Assembly: GCA_913051185.1 (NCBI GenBank)
Contig: CAJXBM010000001.1
Location: 1-64,000 of the forward strand
Source of the DNA: UBA2979 sp913051185
GTDB lineage: Bacteria; Chloroflexota; Dehalococcoidia; UBA2979
Direction of reading: 5' to 3'
Length of the DNA: 64,000 nt
Positions 24,267 through 33,513 of this stretch are shown in pieces. Each line of letters starts with the position of its first letter. The stretch's first letter is position 1. Both the position numbers and the translations under genes were made by a program. The notes under the pieces were generated by a model. It saw only the letters and a list, made by a program, of their open reading frames with translations. It searched no databases and was not told the origin of the DNA.

Positions 24267-25514
24267 TTGGTCCAGATAACTAACCTAATGCTTGGCAGCA
24301 TACGGAATCGTGAATTCAACCAGGCTTTTGATATTTTTTCGATCGGCTCGTTTAGGCGACTGTGGTCGAGTGCTGTTTTGTTTTCAATGGGTCAATGGCT
24401 TGATAGAACCATTGTAGGTTGGCTCGTACTCGACATGACGGGGTCTGCATTTTTGACAGGTCTAGTATGGGCAGTTCGTTTCTGTCCGAACTTATTGTTT
24501 GGCCCCGCCATGGGTGTGATTTCTGATAGATATCCCCGCGGTCGGACGCTTTCTATTAACGCAAGCGTCAGAGCAATTGCAATGCTGATTACGGGCTTAC
24601 TTTTTTTCTTAGGGCAAGAATCACTTCCTGCACTTTTGATACTTGCATTGATCGGTGGTACAAGCACCACACTTCAGATGGCCGTCATACAGCCGTTGGC
24701 GGCTGAGGTGGTAGGTGATACGAAATTAGCAAATGGTGTGACTATTACAGCCTTGGGTCAAAGAGCGGTTGGTGCGGTAGGCGCATTATTAGGCGGAGTC
24801 CTGCTTGCGACTATTAGCCCAGCTTGGATATTTGTTATTGCTGCCTTACCTTTGCTTGTATCAGCAGTAGTCTTTCTTACGATATCTCCCAATTTTTCTC
24901 GAGAAATAAAGATAACCTCATTCCTTTCTGACATGCGTGAAGGACTCGAGGTGATTCGAGGTAGACGGGCTGTACTTGTGCTGTTGGTACTTATGGCTTT
25001 TACAGAGATGTTTGGTTTCTCGTATAACGGATTTCTTCCTGTCGTGGCCGATGACCTTTTAGATATTGGTCCCGAAGGTCTAGGGTTGTTGACTTCTGCA
25101 ACTGCGTTGGGGGGATTATTAGGTGTGCTTGGGTTGACTCTTTATCATGGTGCGATTCGCAGAGGTCTGTTACTACTCATGATTATTGGGAGTTTTGGTG
25201 TTCTCGAAATATTACTCGGCATGTCTTCTATTTTAGGTGTGTCATGGGTATTGTTAGCTTGCATGGGTGGTATGGGCGCGATGGTAGATTCACTCGAGTG
25301 GATTTTATTGCAGACTGCTGTATCTTCGGATATGCGCGGGCGAGTTCTGGGTTGGTGGAATGTGGCCATAGGATGTGGCTGGATTGGGACGATAATACTA
25401 GGAATTATCGCTGATTCCTACGGGATACAGGCATCTCTTTCGGTAGCAGGAATAATTTTGCTTTTTGTGGCTTTTTCGGCTTTGACTCTTTCAAGTCAGC
25501 TTCGAAGAATTTGA
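24267..25514 (+). CDS. MFS transporter of the EntS/MFS_3 type
   Basis: This 415-residue, 12-segment transporter begins after a short hydrophilic leader with FRRLWSSAVLFSMGQWLDRTIVGWLVLDMTGSAFLTGLVWAVRFCPNLLFGPAMGVISDRYPRGR, the hallmark start of the EntS-like MFS_3 group. VVGDTKLANGVTITALGQRAVGAVGALLGGVLL follows. Such proteins export siderophores or drugs in some bacteria, but the group is broad. The start is uncertain (TTG 24267 or ATG 24288; neither has a good site). It lies 9 bp after the crotonase and is probably co-transcribed with it. Confidence 0.88.
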   Translation: MVQITNLMLGSIRNREFNQAFDIFSIGSFRRLWSSAVLFSMGQWLDRTIVGWLVLDMTGSAFLTGLVWAVRFCPNLLFGPAMGVISDRYPRGRTLSINASVRAIAMLITGLLFFLGQESLPALLILALIGGTSTTLQMAVIQPLAAEVVGDTKLANGVTITALGQRAVGAVGALLGGVLLATISPAWIFVIAALPLLVSAVVFLTISPNFSREIKITSFLSDMREGLEVIRGRRAVLVLLVLMAFTEMFGFSYNGFLPVVADDLLDIGPEGLGLLTSATALGGLLGVLGLTLYHGAIRRGLLLLMIIGSFGVLEILLGMSSILGVSWVLLACMGGMGAMVDSLEWILLQTAVSSDMRGRVLGWWNVAIGCGWIGTIILGIIADSYGIQASLSVAGIILLFVAFSALTLSSQLRRI

Positions 25515-25522
25515 TTTTGTGC

Positions 25523-26494
25523 TCAGTTCGTGCCACGAAGTCGCGGATCTAATTTGTCCCGAAGTGAATCTCCGAACATATTGAACGACCAGACTGTAAG
25601 AAAAATAAACAAACCTGGGAAGAATGCAAGATGGGGATATCTAGCGAGCTCTTCTCGTGCATCATTAAGTTCACGCCCCCACGATGGATTTGGAGGTTGG
25701 ACTCCGTATCCCAAGAATGAGAGTACGGATTCAAGAAGCACTGCAGAGCCCACGAAAAGTGATGCTGAAACAATTACGTACTGAAATAAATTCGGGAGGA
25801 TATGTTGACGCATTATTCGAAGATTTGTAGCCCCGAGCGATACAGCCGCTTCTACATAGGTTTCCTCTCGAAGAGAAAGAGCAACGCCGCGGACCGTTCG
25901 TGAGCTTTGGAATCCAGTGTCAATCGACACACAAATCACTATTATTAGCATATCTGATGACAATGGCCCAAAGTCTGGAATTTTTGATTCAAATGCAACC
26001 ACGGCTATTATCAGAAATAAGATGGTAGGTATAGATTGAAAAACTTCGACGAATCGTTGGAGAATCGCATCAGTCCAGCCGCCTAGAAATGCTGAAGCAA
26101 TTCCTAAAGTTGTGGATAAGGTTTTTCCCAACAGGACTGCTCCAAAACCTATCATGATTGCGGTCCGTGCCCCGTAGATCAGTCGTGCATACATATCACG
26201 GCCCAAACCATTAGTTCCGAACCATGCCGTGCTATTCGGGCTAAGAAATCTGTCTGATATGTGAACACCAATGACGTAGTCAGATGATTGCGTGTCTAGT
26301 GGAGTAAAGAGTTGTGGGAAGATGGCCATTAATACTAGGACTACTATCGTTACTCCTCCTACGGCGCCGAGTGGATATCTTTTAATAAATCGGCCACAAC
26401 TCTTCAGGATTGAAATGACGAGTAGAGGTTCTGGCTTTCGATGCAGGTCTAGACCTGTTTCACGATCTTGATGGATAACAGGCGATTGACTCAT
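25523..26494 (-). CDS. Orphan DppC-type ABC permease
   Basis: The 323-residue protein has the DppC layout: IKRYPLGAVGGVTIVVLVLMAIFPQLF, the periplasmic loop WFGTNGLGRDMYARLIYGARTAIMIG, the ATPase-contact loop EAAVSLGATNLRIMRQHILPN, and the terminal FGDSLRDKLDPRLRG. Unlike the other DppC-type genes it has no DppB partner next to it. Its start overlaps the stop of a tyrosine phosphatase gene by ATGA (26491-26494). It could pair with one of the two DppB proteins in the window or be a leftover from a rearranged operon. Confidence 0.9.
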   Translation of the reverse strand: MSQSPVIHQDRETGLDLHRKPEPLLVISILKSCGRFIKRYPLGAVGGVTIVVLVLMAIFPQLFTPLDTQSSDYVIGVHISDRFLSPNSTAWFGTNGLGRDMYARLIYGARTAIMIGFGAVLLGKTLSTTLGIASAFLGGWTDAILQRFVEVFQSIPTILFLIIAVVAFESKIPDFGPLSSDMLIIVICVSIDTGFQSSRTVRGVALSLREETYVEAAVSLGATNLRIMRQHILPNLFQYVIVSASLFVGSAVLLESVLSFLGYGVQPPNPSWGRELNDAREELARYPHLAFFPGLFIFLTVWSFNMFGDSLRDKLDPRLRGTN

Positions 26495-27237
26495 TGGAGA
26501 AGGAACTGTCGAATACCCTGTACATCAGCGTCAGTGAAGCCTAGTTTTTTAATATACGTCTCGGCGTCGCCATAATTTTCATGTAATAAAGAGAGGAAGT
26601 CATCCATGTATTCTCGTGGAGTGAGCATTCTTTCGATCGCTTCTTGTCGGGTTCCTTCAAGCTCTCGGCCACCTTCAACTAGATAATCGTAAAGCCGGTC
26701 CGCACTTCGGCTACTCAGTGCATAATCTTCAGCGATAGTGTCGTCATCGACACCGAGTAGTTCCAAAAGTAAAGCTGCTGTTAACCCAGTTCGATCTTTA
26801 CCCGCAGTACAGTGGGCCAAAATCGGGTAGGATTCAGGGTTTAGTATGACCCTCACCACCTCTCGCCACATTGCTTCTCCACGTTCAAGAAGCGAAAAGT
26901 AGCGTGGCCCTGACTGCCCGACGCCATATGCAACGTCTAGTGCAGCTGTGTTGGATTTCATACTTTGAGAATCATCTATGACTGAAAGATGGTATCTATT
27001 GTCAACTAAAGGAACGAGTGCACCTCTGGTTGGTCTTAATTCATCGGGATGCCGCAGATCTATGATGGTTCGAATTGCAAATTTTTCTTGCAGGTCTTTG
27101 GCTTCGTCTGTCTCAATAAGGTCTGGTGATCCACATCTAAATAATAGATTTGATTTTATCTTTTGGTCTGTTGAAGTGGCGTAACCGCCGAAATCACGGA
27201 AGTTGAATGTTCCATGAGTATCTATTATTTGTGGCAT
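26491..27237 (-). CDS. Tyrosine-protein phosphatase (DSP/Y_phosphatase3 type)
   Basis: About 248 residues from ATG 27237, chosen for the AAAGAGA site and because the N-terminus MPQIIDTHGTFNFRDFGGYATS is the conserved family start. The catalytic P-loop is AHCTAGKDRTG, a complete Cys-x5-Arg signature. RTIIDLRHPDELRP and the C-terminal IERMLTPREYMDDFLSLLHENYGDAETYIKKLG match the family that dephosphorylates phosphotyrosine or phosphoinositides. The target is unknown. It is translationally coupled to the orphan permease. Confidence 0.9.
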   Translation of the reverse strand: MPQIIDTHGTFNFRDFGGYATSTDQKIKSNLLFRCGSPDLIETDEAKDLQEKFAIRTIIDLRHPDELRPTRGALVPLVDNRYHLSVIDDSQSMKSNTAALDVAYGVGQSGPRYFSLLERGEAMWREVVRVILNPESYPILAHCTAGKDRTGLTAALLLELLGVDDDTIAEDYALSSRSADRLYDYLVEGGRELEGTRQEAIERMLTPREYMDDFLSLLHENYGDAETYIKKLGFTDADVQGIRQFLLQ

Positions 27238-27442
27238 ATTATTCTCTTTTGCTGTTAGAGCTAAGTGCCCATCCTTTAAAGACAAAATCTTTATGAGAAA
27301 GAGGAGTCGAGAAATACTCAACCCCCCCTTCTATAGGCTCCGCTAAGGAAAGCAGTGTTGGCTACTTGTTTTATCCCCGCGCCGAGACTACCACCAAGAT
27401 ATCAAAATTCTTGCTTGAGTTGAAGCGTTAAGGTCTCAAGCG

Positions 27443-29500
27443 TTAGGACACTAGCTCGTCAACCGGGATGTGACATCGGATGATGTGGTCAGGCGAGTTA
27501 CCTGCTTGGGCAGGAGGTTCTACTTCATCGCATCGATTATCAATTTTCTTATGGCATCGGTCAGCGAAAAAACAACCAGTGAATCGTTCGCGCATTGTTG
27601 GAACTGCGCCATCTAATCTAATTATGCTGGGTGTCGCATCAGGATCAGGCTCAGGTGCCGCGGACAGTAACGCTTCCGTGTACGGGTGAGATGGTGCGGA
27701 CAAGACGTCATCGGCGGGTCCTTGCTCAGCGACATGTCCCGCGTACATCACCATGATGTCGTCGGACACGTATCTAACAACGCCTAGGTCATGAGAGATG
27801 AATACGAAGCTAGTTTCATTTTCCTGTTGATTGCTAAGTAATAGATTGAGTACTTGTGCCTGCACAGATACGTCTAAGGCAGACACTGCTTCATCGGCGA
27901 GAATTGCCTTAGGATTTGCAGCGAAGGCGGATGCAAGCGCAACTCGTTGTTGTTCCCCACCAGATAATTCACTTGGAATTCGTTCTATGTAATCTGGATT
28001 AAGGCCCACAGCTTCGAGTAAAGCGCGTGCTTCATCGTATGCACCTTGATTATCCAACCCTCCGAAAAGCTTTAACGATCGAGTGATTGCGTGTTTTATT
28101 GGTAACTTGGGATTGAGCGATGCAGTAGGGTTTTGAAATACCATACGTAGATCTGCACGTTGTTCGCTGGTGCGATCTGCTGAATCAGTCTCGAGTTCAT
28201 CTCCATTTAGAAGCATTGATCCTGAAGATTTTTGAGTGAGTCCTATTAGGGCTCTTGCGGTTGTCGACTTTCCTGAGCCACTCTCGCCGACAATTCCTAG
28301 CGTTCTTGATTTCGTGACTTTAAAATTTGCGTCGACTACAGCACGGACCGGTGGTTGTGCCTCGGCTCCAAACAGGATGTATTTTTTCCCTTGTCGCGAG
28401 CGATACCGGACGTTCAGATCATCAGCTTGAATGACCACCGCATTGTCATCACTTTCGAAATCACGTCGCGGCCTTAACTCTCCCCAGATATCTGGTGTAA
28501 CTTCGTCCGGAAAAAAACATCGTACCCGATGGTCATCGGTGTCACTTATTTGAGGAGCATTTTGAGTACATTCATCTTTGGCAATTGGACATCTTGGAGC
28601 AAACAAGCATTCATTGCCTGCTTCAAGGCGGGCTTCAAAAACCGATCCTGGAATACTTTTCAGTCTAGGTGTAATACCACTCTCGTTCGCAGGCTTTGGC
28701 ACGCACGAAAGTAATCCTGCAGTGTACGGATGTTGTGGAGAATTGAATATGCTTTTTACCGGAGCATCTTCCACAGTTTGTGACGCATACATGACTGTGA
28801 CACGATCAGCTACGCGAGCTATTACGCCGAGGTTGTGGCTAACGAAGAGAATTCCGGCATTTACGCGATCTTTTAAGTCGACAATCAAGTCAAGAATTGT
28901 GGCTTCAGTTGTGACATCTAGTCCCGTGGTCGGTTCATCCATGATTAGTAAATCAGGCTCACATGCGAGTGCGAGTGCTATCACCACACGTTGTTGCATT
29001 CCGCCAGATAGTTCGTGGGGATATCTTTCGCCGATAGTATCTGGAGAAGCTAAACCTACAGACTCAAAGAGCTCAACTGCCTTGGCTCTAATTTCCTGTT
29101 TTCCTAGATCAAGATGTGTTTTTAGCACTTCTTCCATCTGTGGCCCAATTTTCATCGTAGGATTCAACGATGTTTGAGGATCTTGATAGACCATTGCTAT
29201 TCGATTCCCACGAAGGGACTCTAGCTCAGATTCATCAATACCAACCAAATTTCTGCCGTCATACAAGATTTCACCATCAACCTGTACGATACCCGGGAGG
29301 TAGCCCATAATTGAGTAAGCAACAGTTGACTTGCCACAGCCAGATTCTCCAACAAGTCCAACTACTTCACCTCTGCGGACCGTGAACGATGCATCTCGAA
29401 CAGCGCGCACGGTTCCACGAGGTGTAAAAAAACTTACCCCGAGATTTTTAACTTCTAATAGGGGAGGAGAGTCTAGATTATTGATTGAGTTGTTGGTCAT
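27443..29500 (-). CDS. Fused double ABC ATPase (DppD-DppF type)
   Basis: The 685 residues comprise two complete nucleotide-binding domains. Domain 1 (about 10-260) has Walker A GLVGESGCGKSTVAY, signature LSGGMQQRV and Walker B LLIMDEPTTGLD. Domain 2 (about 360-610) has GESGSGKSTTARALIG, LSGGEQQRV and AILADEAVSALDVS. Each is followed by the oligopeptide-transporter C-terminal module with a Cys-rich CLFAPRCP or CFFADRCH segment, likely an Fe-S site by analogy with DppD. It energises the DppB/DppC pair encoded just upstream and overlaps the DppC gene by ATGA. As the only Dpp-type ATPase in the window it might also serve the 12466-14408 permeases. Confidence 0.95.
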   Translation of the reverse strand: MTNNSINNLDSPPLLEVKNLGVSFFTPRGTVRAVRDASFTVRRGEVVGLVGESGCGKSTVAYSIMGYLPGIVQVDGEILYDGRNLVGIDESELESLRGNRIAMVYQDPQTSLNPTMKIGPQMEEVLKTHLDLGKQEIRAKAVELFESVGLASPDTIGERYPHELSGGMQQRVVIALALACEPDLLIMDEPTTGLDVTTEATILDLIVDLKDRVNAGILFVSHNLGVIARVADRVTVMYASQTVEDAPVKSIFNSPQHPYTAGLLSCVPKPANESGITPRLKSIPGSVFEARLEAGNECLFAPRCPIAKDECTQNAPQISDTDDHRVRCFFPDEVTPDIWGELRPRRDFESDDNAVVIQADDLNVRYRSRQGKKYILFGAEAQPPVRAVVDANFKVTKSRTLGIVGESGSGKSTTARALIGLTQKSSGSMLLNGDELETDSADRTSEQRADLRMVFQNPTASLNPKLPIKHAITRSLKLFGGLDNQGAYDEARALLEAVGLNPDYIERIPSELSGGEQQRVALASAFAANPKAILADEAVSALDVSVQAQVLNLLLSNQQENETSFVFISHDLGVVRYVSDDIMVMYAGHVAEQGPADDVLSAPSHPYTEALLSAAPEPDPDATPSIIRLDGAVPTMRERFTGCFFADRCHKKIDNRCDEVEPPAQAGNSPDHIIRCHIPVDELVS

Positions 29501-30447
29501 TCTGGTAGCTCCGTCGGCAATTTTTGGGCATCACGAATGCCTTCAGTTAATAAATTTACGCCAACAACTAGTGAAGCGACTGCCGCTGCTGGTGCAAGCG
29601 GAACCCACGGTGCGCGCGTCAGAATTGAACGACTATCTGAGATCATCGCACCCCAGTCTGGCGAGGGTGGTTCGACTCCGAGGCCGAGGAATCCTAACGA
29701 CGACGCCAGAAGGATTGCGTAGGAAAACCGAACAGAACCTTCAACTGCAAGTACAGGTAACGCGTTCGGAAGAATTTCTTTGAAAATAATATAGTAAGCT
29801 GATTCTCCTCGCAGTCGTGCGGAGTCTACATACTCTTGTGTTTTGATTGTGAGGGTTGCAGACCTTAGGACACGAGCTACTCGAGGTGCATGCACAATAG
29901 CCATCGTGCCTATTACCAAAATGGACTCTTTACCGGTCGCAAACACCGATGACACTCCGTCAAGCCATACCAGTGAGTCTGATACCGATAGGACTAAAAG
30001 TGCCAGTAGGAGAGAAGGGAATGACATCAATCCATCAGCTACGCGCATTATTATTTCATCAGATTTTCCGCCAAGATATCCACTGCTCATTCCAATAGCC
30101 GTGCCAAGTGCCACGCCCAGAATCGAGCCTATTGCCGAAATCAGGATTATCGACCGAGCACCACTAAGTAAACGACTGAATACATCTCGACCGAACTGGT
30201 CAGTTCCTAGAATATGCGGGATAGTGCCTTCAGCAGCGTCCGTAAATGGTCTAACGTAAGTCGCATCGGAAAAGTCTGTTGGACTATATGGTGCGAGATA
30301 AGATCCAAACACTGCTAAGAGCACGTGTAGTATGACCAGCGGCAGGCCAATTCGTCCTGCAGGTGTTCTGAACGCGTTGGTGAATGGTTTAAAAATATCC
30401 TTGATACGAACAGATGAAGGTCGTGTGGTTGTGGCTTTTTCGATCAT
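29497..30447 (-). CDS. DppC-type ABC permease of the second importer
   Basis: The 316 residues include GRIGLPLVILHVLLAVFGSYLAPYSP, the periplasmic LGTDQFGRDVFSRLLSGARSIILISAIG, the ATPase-contact loop DSARLRGESAYYIIFKEILPNALPVL, and EPPSPDWGAMISDSRSI. About six membrane segments. It overlaps the DppB-type gene upstream and the ATPase gene downstream by ATGA, so the three are translationally coupled. It forms the inner-membrane channel for the 31487 binding protein. Confidence 0.93.
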   Translation of the reverse strand: MIEKATTTRPSSVRIKDIFKPFTNAFRTPAGRIGLPLVILHVLLAVFGSYLAPYSPTDFSDATYVRPFTDAAEGTIPHILGTDQFGRDVFSRLLSGARSIILISAIGSILGVALGTAIGMSSGYLGGKSDEIIMRVADGLMSFPSLLLALLVLSVSDSLVWLDGVSSVFATGKESILVIGTMAIVHAPRVARVLRSATLTIKTQEYVDSARLRGESAYYIIFKEILPNALPVLAVEGSVRFSYAILLASSLGFLGLGVEPPSPDWGAMISDSRSILTRAPWVPLAPAAAVASLVVGVNLLTEGIRDAQKLPTELPE

Positions 30448-31391
30448 GACGAAATCCTAATTCTTGGATTTAGCCAAGCGTAGGCGAGATCGGCAAACAA
30501 ATTACTAATAGCGTATGTTGCAGCGATTAGTAACGAAATTGCCTGCAACATTGGTAAATCACGTCGATTCACAGCATTGATCAAGCTAAGTCCCAAACCT
30601 GGGTACGCAAACACGCTTTCAACGATTATCAGCCCACCTAGCATCCAACCGACGTTGATAGAGATGACACTGATTGTCGGTAGCATTGCATTTGGGACCG
30701 CGTGCTTCCAAATAACTTGCCACCTCGGCAACCCTTTGAGTATTGCTGTTCTGACGTAATTTGTGTTCAATGCCTCTATTACGTTCGCTCGCGTCATTCT
30801 CATGATGTAGCCGAACAGGACGGCCGTCATAGTGGCTATAGGCATAATTAGTATGATTGGTCGATCTAGGGGCGAGGCACCGGGCATCACGAGACTTGAG
30901 GAAGGTAACCAATTCAAAGTAGAAGAAAATACTACTATTAAAATAAAACCCGTGACGAATTCTGGTAGGGAAATTGCAACCAAGGAAATTACACTCACGG
31001 TGTGGTCAGCATTTGAACCTTGTTTCACACCTGCCCAGACGCCAACTAAGATTGCGCTTGGGACAGAAATTAGGAATGCTGTAATTGCTAAAACAAGCGA
31101 ATTTTGCAGACGGCTGCCAAGTATTTCGGTTACCGGTCTGTCTTGTACGAGTGAATTACCTAAATCTCCTTGTAATACTCCGAAAATCCATTCAACATAT
31201 CTTTGCCATGCGGGTCTGTCTAATCCCATCTGTTCTCGAAGAGTTTCTAGCGCTCCTGGTGTACGACTCTTACCCAAGATGGCTTCAGCTACGTCACCAG
31301 GCAACACTTCAGTAACACCAAAAATCGCAAGTGAGACGACGGCAAGTGTAATAAATATCAGTGTGAAACGTACCAAAAGAAAACGAAGCAT
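30444..31391 (-). CDS. DppB-type ABC permease of the second importer
   Basis: This 315-residue protein starts MLRFLLVRFTLIFITLAVVSLAIFGVTEVLPGD, the typical DppB N-terminus. It contains GLDRPAWQRYVEWIFGVLQGDLGNSLV and the ATPase-contact loop VRTAILKGLPRWQVIWKHAVPNAMLPTI, and ends with DLAYAWLNPRIRIS. It lies 95 bp after the binding-protein gene, with a perfect palindrome in the gap, and overlaps dppC by ATGA. Confidence 0.93.
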   Translation of the reverse strand: MLRFLLVRFTLIFITLAVVSLAIFGVTEVLPGDVAEAILGKSRTPGALETLREQMGLDRPAWQRYVEWIFGVLQGDLGNSLVQDRPVTEILGSRLQNSLVLAITAFLISVPSAILVGVWAGVKQGSNADHTVSVISLVAISLPEFVTGFILIVVFSSTLNWLPSSSLVMPGASPLDRPIILIMPIATMTAVLFGYIMRMTRANVIEALNTNYVRTAILKGLPRWQVIWKHAVPNAMLPTISVISINVGWMLGGLIIVESVFAYPGLGLSLINAVNRRDLPMLQAISLLIAATYAISNLFADLAYAWLNPRIRISS

Positions 31392-31429
31392 GGATACCTA
31401 ACTGATCGAGATATGAAGAGTTAACGATT

Positions 31430-31463
31430 CCAAGAGATGAGTCTTATAAGACTCATCTCTTGG
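31430..31463 (-). terminator. 34-bp perfect palindrome between binding-protein and permease genes
   Basis: Bases 31430-31446 (CCAAGAGATGAGTCTTA) are the exact reverse complement of 31447-31463, so the transcript can form a stem of up to about 15 bp. No long T-run follows on the minus strand. It occupies the same operon position as the hairpin at 12358-12387, and probably protects the binding-protein mRNA or reduces read-through into the permease genes. Confidence 0.75.
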
Positions 31464-31486
31464 ACATTTCGCTAATTTGTTGAAAA

Positions 31487-33082
31487 TTATGACGCAAAGT
31501 AACCGCGTGACAAGAATGGCCAGCGGCTTGGGTGTGCCTCAATATTTTGAACATTATTACCAACACCCATCAGAGTGCTGGAGAATACTGGAATTACTCG
31601 GTAGGCCTGCTCCACAAGGTGCTTTTGAATAGCGCTGTATGTAGCCTTACGTCCCTCGAGGTCTTCACCACGAGCACGCTCGATGAGTCCATCGAGTGCA
31701 TCATCCTGATGGAAAGTTTCATTCCACGGTGCATCTCCGTGATACACGATGCTGAGTGCAGCGTCAGGGTTTCGACCATTCCAGTTAACAGTTAGCATCT
31801 GCACGTCTTCACGGTTCAACCACCATTTTGACCAATACTCATCTTCAGGCTTTTTGTCGATCGTTGCGTTAATACCCGCATCTCTCGCATATTCCTGGAA
31901 GGTAAGTGCGATCTCTTCGTGGTTAGCAGCACCCATAGTTGTTACTGGTACATCGAGGCCGTCAGCGTAACCAGCTGCAGTCAATAAATCCTTAGCTTTT
32001 TTAGGATCGTATCCAGGAATTGCTACACCTGAGTCGTAGTGCGGATCATTTGGAGCGATTGGATGATCGTTAGCAATAGCACCTAGACCCTCCAATACTT
32101 TCGCTAAGTTTTGATCACGATTTGTTGCTGCTTGAACTGCTTGTCGGACTCGAATGTCGTTAAAAGGCGCAATTAAGGTATTCATTGCCAGTGTCATGTA
32201 CGACGCCGAAGTTGCCTGTGATGCTCGAGCGTTACCGCTTGCGTTCACCTCAGGAACTGATGCCGGAGTTAGACGATTGACTTGATCGAGTTGACCACCT
32301 TTGAGTGATTCAATCCGAGTTTCTGGCTCGGGGAGATAATAAAACTGAATCGCATCAAAGAAGGTGTTGTCAGCATCCCAATAGTCGGCATTGCGTTCAA
32401 ACTGAGTTGCCTCGCCTGGAACGTTAGTCGTCATTCTGAATGGACCGGAACCGACATATTTGCCAATTCCCCAGTTACCTGGATCGTCGTGCTGAGGGGC
32501 GATCTTACCCTGGTAAAAAGAAAGAGTGTTTAGCCAAAACGCGTTTGGCTTGTCGAGTGTCATCTTTACGGTATTGTCGTCAATTACCTCTGTGGTGCCT
32601 CCATTTGCTGGATCAAGCGATCCAAGCTGACCTGCTGGCGGGGCTTCTAGGGCAAAAATACGATCAAATGTGAATTTGACGTCATCAGCAGTGACGTCTT
32701 CTCCGTCGTGAAACTTATTTCCCTCGCGAAGTTTAAATGTGTATTCTCTTTGGTCTGGAGTTTCCCAAGATGCAGCGACGCCACCACTTAGGGTTAAATC
32801 ATGCTGTTTAACAATGAGATTTTCTCCAGCTTGCCAACCAATTGCAGCTTCGGCATCACTTGTGAAAAATGCGGGGTCAGTTGTGGATAGCTCTATGTCT
32901 GGAGCGGAGCGAAGAGTTCCGCCCTTATTCCCTGATACTTTTGTCGAACCGCTGTCGTCGCTGCTACATCCAATTAATGCAGCTCCTGCAAGTCCAGCTC
33001 CACCAAGGGCTGCACCACGCATTAGCTGTCGCCTGGATACTTGTTTTCGGCTCCAATAACTACTCGTTAATTTCTCTGTCAT
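31487..33082 (-). CDS. Family-5 extracellular solute-binding lipoprotein of the second importer
   Basis: The 531 residues begin MTEKLTSSYWSRKQVSRRQLM, with a twin-arginine motif (R17-R18), a hydrophobic stretch and lipobox LIGC with C39, so a Tat-exported lipoprotein is likely. The SBP_bac_5 domain shows REYTFKLREGNKFHDGEDVTADDVKFTFDRI and GSGPFRMTTNVPGEATQFERNADYW, both family landmarks. AAGGAGA precedes the ATG. First gene of the minus-strand operon binding protein-DppB-DppC-fused ATPase. The ligand (peptide, opine or other) is not evident. The N-terminal 40 residues closely resemble the paralogue at 10429. Confidence 0.93.
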   Translation of the reverse strand: MTEKLTSSYWSRKQVSRRQLMRGAALGGAGLAGAALIGCSSDDSGSTKVSGNKGGTLRSAPDIELSTTDPAFFTSDAEAAIGWQAGENLIVKQHDLTLSGGVAASWETPDQREYTFKLREGNKFHDGEDVTADDVKFTFDRIFALEAPPAGQLGSLDPANGGTTEVIDDNTVKMTLDKPNAFWLNTLSFYQGKIAPQHDDPGNWGIGKYVGSGPFRMTTNVPGEATQFERNADYWDADNTFFDAIQFYYLPEPETRIESLKGGQLDQVNRLTPASVPEVNASGNARASQATSASYMTLAMNTLIAPFNDIRVRQAVQAATNRDQNLAKVLEGLGAIANDHPIAPNDPHYDSGVAIPGYDPKKAKDLLTAAGYADGLDVPVTTMGAANHEEIALTFQEYARDAGINATIDKKPEDEYWSKWWLNREDVQMLTVNWNGRNPDAALSIVYHGDAPWNETFHQDDALDGLIERARGEDLEGRKATYSAIQKHLVEQAYRVIPVFSSTLMGVGNNVQNIEAHPSRWPFLSRGYFAS

Positions 33083-33513
33083 AAGTTTCTCCTTAACTAT
33101 TTTGACGCTCCATTATTCAACACAGCAATTTCCCGCTCAAGACTTCGTTGAGCTAAGAAACTTACCCGGGTCAACTCGGACTCAGTGACGAAACTGCGTT
33201 TGACTAGCTGTTTTATACAGCACACCGAGTCGTTATTTTGATCGGTGGTCACAGTAAGCCAGTTTCGTGGTCGGCTGTGTGGGTTACCTAACGCTAGTTA
33301 AGGTACTAAAGATTGTTTTAAATATCAAGTCATTAATCATGAGTTTGTTTATCAGGAATAATTACTTCACGTTCGCCAGAATTGATTAACCGCATGTGAT
33401 TTAAGGGTTCTACTTTTGAGAAATCTAGTTTGCACTTTGTTCTACGCTACATTCGTGATATCCATTAGATTAATTGCAGGAAGCCATTCTGGTATTTGAT
33501 AGGGAGCTTATTT
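33083..33513. other. Divergent intergenic region upstream of the second importer and a dehydrogenase
   Basis: This 431-bp gap contains no convincing gene. A 9-bp inverted pair, ACGAAACTG at 33188-33196 and CAGTTTCGT at 33260-33268, lies on the importer side. Promoters for both directions must be here, but no clear -35/-10 pair could be assigned by eye. Confidence 0.35.

Noticed and set aside
27413..27441. GCTTGAG/CTCAAGC inverted pair after the fused ATPase gene
   Set aside because: The stem is only 7 bp with a 15-base loop and no T-run, too weak to call a terminator.
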